From Chthoniobacter sp. (lineage in GTDB: Bacteria > Verrucomicrobiota > Verrucomicrobiia > Chthoniobacterales > Chthoniobacteraceae), in contig JANXWQ010000387.1 of NCBI GenBank assembly GCA_025351065.1, positions 1 through 19,745 on the forward strand: a stretch of DNA of 19,745 nt, in the 5' to 3' direction. The position numbers and the translations under genes were made by a program. The notes below the pieces were generated by a model. The model was not told the origin of the DNA. It was given only the letters and a program-made list of their open reading frames with translations, and searched no databases. Of the stretch, positions 7,821 to 14,480 are shown piece by piece. Each line of letters opens with the position of its first letter. Positions within the stretch are counted from its first letter, which is position 1.

Positions 7821-7915
7821 GGCGGGCGGAAAGAATGAGGTCGGAGGTCGGAGGGCGGAAGACGGAAAGCGACTTTTCCTTCCGCCCTCCGCCCTCCGCC
7901 TTCATTCTTTCCCTC
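7821..7915. repeat. Long imperfect palindrome filling the gap between divergent genes
   Basis: The whole gap between the terC-like start (7820) and the HExxH gene start (7916) is taken up by an inverted repeat. The left arm is about 7830-7869 and the right arm about 7873-7910, with only a few bases in the loop. Arms differ at three positions and by a 2-base bulge over about 38 bases. The right arm is built from repeated CCTCCGC units. Because of the symmetry, the two divergent leaders share the same sequence (TTCATTCTTTCC or CCTCATTCTTTCC) just before their start codons. Translated, it reads like PPPSAFILS-type peptides that I remember as frequent in Verrucomicrobiota annotations. It could be a dispersed palindromic element, a bidirectional regulatory site, or both. 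Confidence 0.8.
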
Positions 7916-8761
7916 ATGTCCACGCGCCGCCTTTTTCTCCGCACGCTCGCCGCCCTTGCGTCCGCGCCTTGCGCCGCGCTGCGGGCGGCGTCGTCGGCGG
8001 AAGTGCGGATCACGGTCGATCGCGGCGCGTGGGGGCAGGCGGGGCCGGCGGACATCGCGCAGGTGGCGGAAGCGGCGGCGGCGGAGCTGTGGCGGCACTG
8101 CCCGAACACGCGGATCGAGGCCATCCGCATTTACCACCGCACGGATTTTCCGCAGACGGATTACGGGCGCGGGCCGGACGGGCGCGTCTGCATCGGGCTG
8201 GCGGCGGAGAATGCGCGCTGGTCGCAGTTTGCGTTTCAGTTTGCGCACGAGTTTTGCCACGCCCTCGCGCAGCACAGCGAGGCGGGCCTGCGCGGCTGGC
8301 ACGAGCCCAAGCACGCGAACCTGTGGTTTGAGGAAGCGATCTGCGAGACGGCTTCGCTCTTTGCCCTGCGCCGCATGAGCGAGACGTGGCAAACGCGCCC
8401 GCCCTACCCGAACTGGCGCGGCTACTCCGCCGCGCTCGCCCGCTACGCCGCGGATCGCCTGGCGCAGCGCGAGCACCAGCTTCCGGCGGGGCTGACCTTT
8501 GCCGCGTGGTTCGCGCAAAATGAAAACGCCATGCGCGCCAACGCCGCCCTGCGCGAAAAGGACGTGATCGTGGCGCGGCAGCTTCTCCCGCTGTTCGAGG
8601 CCGCGCCGGAAAACTGGGAGGCCGTGTCCTTCCTCAACCACGGCCCGCGCGTGAAAGGGAAACTCTTCGCCCGCAAGCTCGCCGACTGGCAGGCCGCCGC
8701 GCCCGCTGCGCACCGCGCCTTCATCGCCCGCGTCGCCGCGGTCTTCGGCGTGGCGCTGTAG
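7916..8761 (+). CDS. Tat-exported protein with HExxH zinc-metallopeptidase motif, family not recognised
   Basis: This 281-residue protein starts with a twin-arginine signal, STRRLFLRT (2-10), followed by a hydrophobic Ala/Leu stretch to about residue 25, so it is likely exported folded. The core carries HEFCHAL (111-117), the HExxH zinc signature. About 25 residues later comes NLWFEEAICETASLFAL (135-151), whose glutamates (E139, E140 or E144) could be the third zinc ligand as in gluzincins such as M1. The rest (residues 150-281) is mostly helical-looking with no motif I know. I chose the ATG at 7916: it sits directly at the Tat motif, whereas the in-frame extension from 7835 would translate the palindrome. 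It stands alone between a divergent gene and a convergent one 23 bases away. Substrate and role are unknown; activity is inferred from the motif only. Confidence 0.75.
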   Translation: MSTRRLFLRTLAALASAPCAALRAASSAEVRITVDRGAWGQAGPADIAQVAEAAAAELWRHCPNTRIEAIRIYHRTDFPQTDYGRGPDGRVCIGLAAENARWSQFAFQFAHEFCHALAQHSEAGLRGWHEPKHANLWFEEAICETASLFALRRMSETWQTRPPYPNWRGYSAALARYAADRLAQREHQLPAGLTFAAWFAQNENAMRANAALREKDVIVARQLLPLFEAAPENWEAVSFLNHGPRVKGKLFARKLADWQAAAPAAHRAFIARVAAVFGVAL

Positions 8762-8784
8762 GAGTTGACGCGGCGCGTGCGCGG

Positions 8785-9960
8785 TTACTTTTTTTCCAAA
8801 ACGGCGGCGGGCTCGGCGACGCGGACGGCGGTGCCGGTGGCGAGGGAGTCGGAGGGATTCAGGATGACGCGGTCTTCGGGCTTGAGGCCGTCGCGGATTT
8901 CGAGGTCGTGGCCGAAGTCGCGACCGAGCTTCACGGTGCGCAGTTCGACGCGGCCGTTTTCGCCGACGATGCCGACCTGGGTGCCTTCGGCGCGGTAGAG
9001 CAGCGTGTTGGCGGGCAGGAGCAGGGCGGCTTCGGGGGCGGGGATTTTGGCGCGGACTTCGGCGTGGCTGCCGGCGAGGATTTTGCCCTCGGCGTTGTCG
9101 AGCTGCAACTCGACGAGGAGGGTGCGCGAGGCGGGGTCGATGGCGCCGGCGGTGCGGACGACTTTGGCCTCGAAGGCGTGGCCGGGGATTTCCGTGAACG
9201 CCACGTCGGCGGACTGCCCGGCGGCGATCTGGTGCGCGGCGGACTGCGGCACGCGGATGAAGACGCGCAGGGTTTGCGGCTGCGCGAGGCGGAAGAGCGG
9301 CTGGCTGTTGCCGGCGGTGATGAGCTGGCCCACGTCGGTGGTGCGCTCAGTGATGACGCCGTCGAACGGTGCGGTCACGCGCTGGAAATTTTTCAGGTCT
9401 TCGAGTCGGCGGACATTGGCGCGCGCGGCTTCGACGGTGGCGTCGCGGTTGGCGGAGTCGGCGTCCTTTTCGTCCTTGTCCTGCGCGGAGACGGCGGCGG
9501 TTTTTCGCAGGGTGTCGAAGCGCGCGGCGGTGGTTTTGGCGAGGCGCGCGTTGGCGTTGGCTTCGCCAAGCTGGGCGCGCGCCTGGAGGAGTTGCTGATC
9601 GACTTCGGGGGCGTCGATCTCGGCGAGCAGGTCGCCGGTTGTGACCACTGCGCCAAGATCGACGAGCCAGCGTTTCACGTAACCGCTGGTGCGTGCGTAG
9701 ATGGGCGCCTCGACGAGCGGGCGCACTTCGCCGGGCAGCACGAGCACGCTCTCGCGCGCGGCGGCGTGTGGCGCGATGACCGTGACGGATGGCACGGCGA
9801 GCGCGTCGGTCTGCTCGCGCAAAGCGGCCCGCGCCTGCCACCGCGGCACGAAGCCCGCGAGCAGCGCGACGACGAGCACGAGCGCGGCGAGCAGCCAGTA
9901 GCGGGCGGTGGCGGACGGCGTCCCGGGCAAAGCGGTGCTCGTGCGGTCGGCGGTGTTCAT
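8785..9960 (-). CDS. RND efflux membrane fusion protein (periplasmic adaptor)
   Basis: This 391-residue HlyD/AcrA-type adaptor links the inner-membrane RND pump to an outer-membrane channel. An N-terminal membrane anchor lies at about 21-38, with no lipobox. The first half of the lipoyl domain is near 84-117 (PIYARTSGYVKRWLVDLGAVV). The Ala/Asp/Lys-rich coiled-coil hairpin spans about 118-190, and the second lipoyl half is near 193-222 (TAPFDGVITERTTDVGQL). A beta-barrel (230-305) and a membrane-proximal domain (315-380) follow. I chose the ATG at 9960; an in-frame extension to 10059 reads through the inverted repeat and gives a FPSDFDIRISDFSD stretch, which is not real protein. It is the second gene after the RND permease, the reverse of the commoner adaptor-first order. 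Confidence 0.93.
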   Translation of the reverse strand: MNTADRTSTALPGTPSATARYWLLAALVLVVALLAGFVPRWQARAALREQTDALAVPSVTVIAPHAAARESVLVLPGEVRPLVEAPIYARTSGYVKRWLVDLGAVVTTGDLLAEIDAPEVDQQLLQARAQLGEANANARLAKTTAARFDTLRKTAAVSAQDKDEKDADSANRDATVEAARANVRRLEDLKNFQRVTAPFDGVITERTTDVGQLITAGNSQPLFRLAQPQTLRVFIRVPQSAAHQIAAGQSADVAFTEIPGHAFEAKVVRTAGAIDPASRTLLVELQLDNAEGKILAGSHAEVRAKIPAPEAALLLPANTLLYRAEGTQVGIVGENGRVELRTVKLGRDFGHDLEIRDGLKPEDRVILNPSDSLATGTAVRVAEPAAVLEKK

Positions 9961-10131
9961 GGTGAAAAGCGGGTCGGAAAAATCCGAAATCCGAATATCG
10001 AAATCCGAAGGAAATTCCAAAAGTCGGAAAGTAGGAAAATTGGAAGGGGCGTCCGCCATCCGTTTACTCCGCTTTCACTTCCTTTGGATTTGTTTCGGAT
10101 TTCGATATTCGGATTTCGGATTTTTCCCATG
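9961..10131. repeat. Inverted repeat with 34-bp perfect arms between the RND permease and adaptor genes
   Basis: The arms are 9976-10009 and 10094-10127 and are perfect reverse complements over 34 bases, with an 84-base spacer that carries further weak complementarity. Each arm is AT-richer than its surroundings and built from repeated ATCCGAAAT/GGATTTCG units. On the - strand transcript the hairpin starts 4 bases after the permease stop and ends 15 bases before the adaptor ATG, so it fills the intercistronic space. Translation gives FGFRIF or IRISDF-like peptides, which I remember as a hallmark of dispersed palindromes in Verrucomicrobiota and relatives. It may terminate, pause or stabilise the mRNA and so set the permease-to-adaptor ratio; that is inference. 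Confidence 0.88.
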
Positions 10132-13100
10132 TCAAACATTGGCGAGTTCGCCTCCAGCAATAGCATCAGCTGGCTCCGCAGTCGCCGCCTTCGCCTTTCG
10201 CCCGTGAATGATGGCGAAGACGATGGGCACGAAAAAGAGCGTGGCGACGGTGGCGCAGAGCAGCCCGCCGATGACGGCACGGCCGAGCGGGGCGTTTTGC
10301 TCGCCGCCTTCGCCGAGGCCGAGGGAGATGGGGAGCATGCCGATGGTCATGGCCAGCGCGGTCATGATGACGGGGCGCAGGCGCGTGGAGCCGGACTCCA
10401 GCGCGGCCTCGGCGGCGGTGCGCCCTTCGGCGAGCGCGTTGCGGGCGAAGGCGACGATGAGGACGCTGTTCGCCGTGGCGACGCCGAGCGACATGAGCGC
10501 GCCCATGAGCGCGGGGACGCTGAGCGTGGTGCGGACGAGGAAGAGCATCCAGATGACGCCGGCCAGCGCGCCGGGCAGCGCGGTGATGATGATGAAGGGG
10601 TCGGTCCAGCTTTGGAAATTCACGACGAGGAGCAGATAGACCAGCACCATCGCAAACGCGAGTCCCCAGCCGAGGCCGACGAACGACTGGTGCATGGTCT
10701 CCGCCTGCCCGCGCAGGATGATGGAGCTGCCGCGCGGCAGTTCCTTTTCCGCCGCGGCGACGAGCGGCTCGATGTCCTCGAGCACGCCGCCGAGATCGCG
10801 CCCGCTCACGCCGCCGAAGACATCAATGACGGGCATGACGTTGTAGTGCGAAACGACGGGCAGGCCGCTGCCGCGCGTGAGCGTGGCGACATTGGCGAGC
10901 ACCTGGCCGCCGCGGACGTCGCCGGTCGTGGTGCTGACTGGAATGTTGCCGAGCGCGTCGAGCGAATCCATGGCGTGCTCGGGCGCGCGGGCGTTGATGA
11001 CGTAGTTGATGCCGTTGCGCGGGTTGACGAAATAGCCGGGATTGACCTGCGCGCTGCCGCTGAGCGAGGCGAGGACGTTGTTGGCGATGTCGCGCTCGGT
11101 CAGGCCGATTTCGGCGGCGGCGGTGCGGTCCACGGCGAAGCGCAGTTTGGGCTGATCGGCGGGCTGCTGCACGCGGACATCGACCGCGCCGGGCACCTGC
11201 CGGATGCGCGTGGCGAGCCGCGCGGCGATCTCGCGATTCTTCGCCGTCTCGCGCCCGACGATTTGCACGTCAAAGGGCGCGGGCAGGCCGAAGCTGAGCG
11301 TCTGGCTGACAATGTCGGCGGGGAGAAAATAGAAAATCGTGCCGGGGAAATCGCGATTCAGCCGGAGGCGCAGGCGGCGGATGGTGGCGTCGATCGGCTG
11401 ATGCGTGGGCTGGAGCGCGATCATGATGTCGGCGTCGCCAGGGCCGATGAGGCCGGAGTTCGATTGCGTGAGGCTGAGGCCGCTGGTCGGCACGCCGATG
11501 TTGTCGATCAGGCTTTCCAACTCGGCGGCGGGGATTTCCTCGCGAATGGTTTTCTCCACGATGTCCGTGAGCCGCGCAGTTTCCTCGATACGCGTACCGG
11601 TGCGAGCGCGGAGGTGCAGGCGGATTTGTCCGGCATCCACGGATGGGAAAAAATCCTGCCCGAGAAACGGCAGCAGCAGCCAGGTGCCGCCGCAGAAAAT
11701 CAGGAACGTGAGCGCGACCGCACCGCGATGCGCGAGGCACATCCGCAGCGCCTCGGTGTAGCGCAGGCGCAGCCGCTCGAACGCGCTTTCAAACCGATGC
11801 TGCAAGCGGCCGAAGAAGCCGGTCGGCGCGCGCTCGTGCAGTTCCTCCTGCACATGGCCGCGGAAAAAATACATGACCAGCGTCGGCACCAGCGTGCGGC
11901 TGATGAAGTAGCTGGCGAGCATGGCGAAGACCACCGCCTCGGCCAGCGGCAGGAAAAGATACCGCGCCACGCCGGTCAGAAAAAACATCGGCACGAAGAC
12001 GATGCAGATGCACAGCGTCGAGACGAAAGCCGTGACCGCAATCTGCTGCGCGCCGTCGAGAATCGCCGTCCGCAGTTCCTTCCCCAGCGCGAGATTGCGA
12101 TGGATGTTTTCGATCTCCACCGTGGCGTCATCCACCAGGATGCCAACGGCCAGCGCGAGCCCGCCGAGGGTCATGATATTGATCGTCTCACCGAGCGCGC
12201 TCAGCGCGGCGACGGAGCACAGCACCGCGAGCGGAATGGACACGGCGATGATTACCGTGCTCCGCCAGCTTCCGAGGAAAAGCAGGATCATCAGCGCGGT
12301 CAGTGCCGCAGCGATGACGCCCTCTTTCACCACGCCGCTGATCGCCGCGCGGACGAAGACCGACTGATCCGCGGTGGGCCGGATGTTCAACTCCGGCGGC
12401 ACCGTAGCGGTGACGGCGGGCAGCAGTGCCTTCACGCGATTCATCACGTCGAGCGTGGAGGCCGCGCCGTTTCGGTACACCGTGAGCAGCGACCCGCGCA
12501 CGCCGTCGAGCCGCACGATGTTTTGCTGCGACTGGTAGCCGTCACGCGCGTTTGCCACGTCGCGCAGATAGACCGTCGCGCCTTTCACCTGCTTCACCGG
12601 CAGGTCGTTCAGCTCCTCGATCTGCTTCGGGCTGGCGTTGAGTTCCACGTCGTATTCCGTCGCGCCGATTTTCGCCGTGCCGGAGGGCAGGATGAGGTTC
12701 TGCGCATTGATCGCCGTGATGACATCGGACGGCGTGAGCCCTTTCGCCTGGAGCGCGCCGAGGTCGAGATCGACCGTGACCTGCCGCGTCTTGCCGCCAA
12801 ACGGAAACGGCAACTGCGCCCCGCGCACGGTCGAAAAAGCGATCCGCATCTGGTTCTGTGCGAGGTCGTAGATTTCCTGCTCCGAGAGCGTCTTGCTGCT
12901 CAGGCCGAACTGCAAAATCGGCACGCTCGACGCATTGTAGCGCACGATCAGCGGCGGCTGCATGCCCGGCGGCATCTGCCGCAGCACCGTCTGCGCGATG
13001 GCCGTGAGCTGAGCCACGCCAGCGTCCACGCTCGCGTTCGGCTGAAAGAAAACCTTGATGATGCTAACGCCGCTCAGCGACTGCGATTCGCTGTGCTCGA

Positions 13101-13332
13101 TGTCATTCACCGTGGCGCTCAGCGCGCGCTCGTGGAGGAAGCAGATGCGCTTCTCCATCTCCTCCGCGTTCAGCCCCCCGTACTGCCAGATCACGCTCAC
13201 CACCGGGATATTGATCGCTGGGAAAATATCCGTCGGCGTCCGCAGCAGCAGCACCGGTGCAAGCAGCAGCAGCACCAGCGCCGCGACGACGAAGGTGTAC
13301 GGCCGGTTCAGCGCGAGACGGACGATCCACAT
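10132..13332 (-). CDS. RND-family efflux permease (AcrB/MexB-like superfamily)
   Basis: This 1066-residue inner-membrane pump has the usual RND plan: TM1 at about 13-31, a porter domain (40-330), a TM2-6 block (about 335-490), a second porter domain (565-880) and TM8-12 (about 885-1045). The TM4 acidic pair is D401/D402 in AVGILVDDATVEIENIHRN, equivalent to AcrB D407/D408. The TM10 stretch reads LGVATANSVLIV (949-960), so the position of AcrB K940 holds alanine (A954), a variant I know from other RND subgroups. R981-region SGSTRLRPVIMTA is conserved. It starts at the ATG at 13332 and is divergent from the ABC ATPase. The adaptor gene follows on the same strand. No outer-membrane factor gene is in the window. 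Substrate is unknown; multidrug-type hydrophobic compounds are more likely than metals given the HAE1-like motifs. Confidence 0.95.
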   Translation of the reverse strand: MWIVRLALNRPYTFVVAALVLLLLAPVLLLRTPTDIFPAINIPVVSVIWQYGGLNAEEMEKRICFLHERALSATVNDIEHSESQSLSGVSIIKVFFQPNASVDAGVAQLTAIAQTVLRQMPPGMQPPLIVRYNASSVPILQFGLSSKTLSEQEIYDLAQNQMRIAFSTVRGAQLPFPFGGKTRQVTVDLDLGALQAKGLTPSDVITAINAQNLILPSGTAKIGATEYDVELNASPKQIEELNDLPVKQVKGATVYLRDVANARDGYQSQQNIVRLDGVRGSLLTVYRNGAASTLDVMNRVKALLPAVTATVPPELNIRPTADQSVFVRAAISGVVKEGVIAAALTALMILLFLGSWRSTVIIAVSIPLAVLCSVAALSALGETINIMTLGGLALAVGILVDDATVEIENIHRNLALGKELRTAILDGAQQIAVTAFVSTLCICIVFVPMFFLTGVARYLFLPLAEAVVFAMLASYFISRTLVPTLVMYFFRGHVQEELHERAPTGFFGRLQHRFESAFERLRLRYTEALRMCLAHRGAVALTFLIFCGGTWLLLPFLGQDFFPSVDAGQIRLHLRARTGTRIEETARLTDIVEKTIREEIPAAELESLIDNIGVPTSGLSLTQSNSGLIGPGDADIMIALQPTHQPIDATIRRLRLRLNRDFPGTIFYFLPADIVSQTLSFGLPAPFDVQIVGRETAKNREIAARLATRIRQVPGAVDVRVQQPADQPKLRFAVDRTAAAEIGLTERDIANNVLASLSGSAQVNPGYFVNPRNGINYVINARAPEHAMDSLDALGNIPVSTTTGDVRGGQVLANVATLTRGSGLPVVSHYNVMPVIDVFGGVSGRDLGGVLEDIEPLVAAAEKELPRGSSIILRGQAETMHQSFVGLGWGLAFAMVLVYLLLVVNFQSWTDPFIIITALPGALAGVIWMLFLVRTTLSVPALMGALMSLGVATANSVLIVAFARNALAEGRTAAEAALESGSTRLRPVIMTALAMTIGMLPISLGLGEGGEQNAPLGRAVIGGLLCATVATLFFVPIVFAIIHGRKAKAATAEPADAIAGGELANV

Positions 13333-13466
13333 GAAGCTAGGACTTTACGCACGGCGGGGAGATTCGGCGGTAGAAAAATTTTGGCTGGCGGGCAAACAAA
13401 CGCCGTAGAGCAAAGCACCTAACCTGCTTCCATCGGCGCGGTCGCCTAGTGCAAAGTGCCGGGCAC
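13333..13466. promoter_or_regulatory. Divergent intergenic region between RND permease and ABC ATPase genes
   Basis: These 134 bases separate the divergent starts and must hold both promoters. Near the middle is an AT patch (GTAGAAAAATTTTGG, around 13371-13385). Two related 14-mers, TAGAGCAAAGCACC (13406-13419) and TAGTGCAAAGTGCC (13447-13460), match at 11 of 14 positions and lie 41 bases apart, close to four helical turns, as repeated operator half-sites might. A short perfect palindrome GTGCC-G-GGCAC (13456-13466) ends directly at the ABC gene ATG. I could not assign convincing -35/-10 boxes on either strand, and neither start has a Shine-Dalgarno sequence. Confidence 0.35.
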
Positions 13467-14480
13467 ATGAGCGCCATCGAGACCAGCGAATTGACCAAAG
13501 TCTATCGCACCTACAAAAAAGCACCCGGCTTGTGGGGCGCGGTGAAAGGGCTGGGGCGGCGCGAGTACGAGGACACGCGAGCAGCGGATGGCGTGACGTT
13601 TTCCATCGAGGAGGGCGAGTTCGTTGGCTTCCTCGGGCCGAATGGCGCGGGAAAAACAACGGTGCTGAAAATGCTCTCCGGGCTGCTGAATCCCACGTCG
13701 GGCACGGCGCGCGTTCTGGGCTTTGTGCCGTGGGAGCGGCGGGATGAAATGAAGCGGCAGTTCTCGCTGCTCATGGGGCAGAAGAACGCGCTGTGGTGGG
13801 ATCTGCCGGCGCGCGAATCGTTGGAGCTGAACCGCGCGATCTACGGCATCGAAAAGGCGCGCTACACGAAGATCGTGGGCGAACTGACCGAGCTGCTCGA
13901 CTGCGCGGACAAGCTCGACGTCATGGTGCGCGAGCTTTCGCTCGGCGAGCGGATGAAGATGGAACTCATCGCCGCGCTGCTGCACTCGCCGCGCGTGCTT
14001 TTTCTCGACGAGCCGACCATCGGCCTCGACGTGACTTCGCAGAAAAAAGTGCGCGAGTTTCTCCGTGCCTACAACGCCGGCAACAAGATCGTGACCATGC
14101 TCACGAGCCACTACATGCAGGATATTGAAGAGCTGTGCCGACGGGTGATCATCATCGACGCTGGGCGCATTTTTTTCGACGGCCCGCTGAGCGCGATCAT
14201 CGACCGCTTCGCCACGCACAAGATCGTGGGGCTGACGTTTGAAGGCGGCGCGGAGTGCGACTTCGCGGCATTCGGCGAAGTCGTCGAGCGCACCCCGGCG
14301 AGCGTGCGCCTGCGCGTGCTGCGGGCGCGCGTGACGGAGGTGTGCCGCGAGATTTTGGGGACATGCAAAGTCACGGACATCAGCGTGCAGGAGCCGCCGG
14401 TCGAGGAGGTGATCCGGCAGCTTTTCCACGAGCAGACCGGGGACAAGGCAGCGGAACCTTTGGCCAGGAAACCGGCATGA
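13467..14480 (+). CDS. ABC-2-type transporter ATP-binding protein
   Basis: This 337-residue ATPase has Walker A GPNGAGKTT (57-65), Q-loop Q105, signature LSLGERMK (157-164), Walker B RVLFLDEPT (176-184) and H-loop H215. It belongs to the NatA-like/ABC-2 group whose members pair with DUF990-type or ABC-2 permeases; the MGQKNALWWDLPARES stretch (103-118) and the 80-residue C-terminal extension are typical of that subgroup. An insert at 17-38 between the first strand and Walker A is also shared by it. I chose the ATG at 13467; a GTG at 13449 would add six residues. No permease gene follows: its stop overlaps the start of the PSCyt1 gene as ATGA (14477-14480). The partner permease must be encoded elsewhere, or the ATPase now serves the downstream exported proteins. 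The latter is speculation. Confidence 0.92.
   Translation: MSAIETSELTKVYRTYKKAPGLWGAVKGLGRREYEDTRAADGVTFSIEEGEFVGFLGPNGAGKTTVLKMLSGLLNPTSGTARVLGFVPWERRDEMKRQFSLLMGQKNALWWDLPARESLELNRAIYGIEKARYTKIVGELTELLDCADKLDVMVRELSLGERMKMELIAALLHSPRVLFLDEPTIGLDVTSQKKVREFLRAYNAGNKIVTMLTSHYMQDIEELCRRVIIIDAGRIFFDGPLSAIIDRFATHKIVGLTFEGGAECDFAAFGEVVERTPASVRLRVLRARVTEVCREILGTCKVTDISVQEPPVEEVIRQLFHEQTGDKAAEPLARKPA

Noticed and set aside
7821..7915. Manganese riboswitch (yybP-ykoY type) upstream of the TerC-like gene
   Set aside because: The leader is fully taken up by the palindrome, and I see none of the conserved riboswitch loop sequences.
8769..8795. Possible Rho-independent terminator (short GC stem followed by seven T) after the HExxH gene
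   Set aside because: The stem is at best four base pairs with a very small or mismatched loop, and the T run codes for the Lys-rich end of the convergent adaptor protein. Too weak to annotate.
9961..10131. Insertion sequence or CRISPR repeat
   Set aside because: There is no transposase, no target duplication that I can see and no regularly spaced repeats; only a single inverted pair is present.
8908..13422. A 1504-codon open frame on the + strand across the RND permease and adaptor genes
   Set aside because: It is antisense to two clear genes and runs through the inverted repeat. Its composition (Arg, Glu, Gly, Asp and His in low-order runs) has no domain motif and is what high-GC coding sequence gives in the opposite strand.
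14255..14476. A 74-codon N-terminal extension of the PSCyt1 protein inside the ABC ATPase gene
   Set aside because: The extension overlaps the ABC coding sequence and is Arg/Ala-rich. The ATG at 14477 places a proper signal peptide at the N-terminus.
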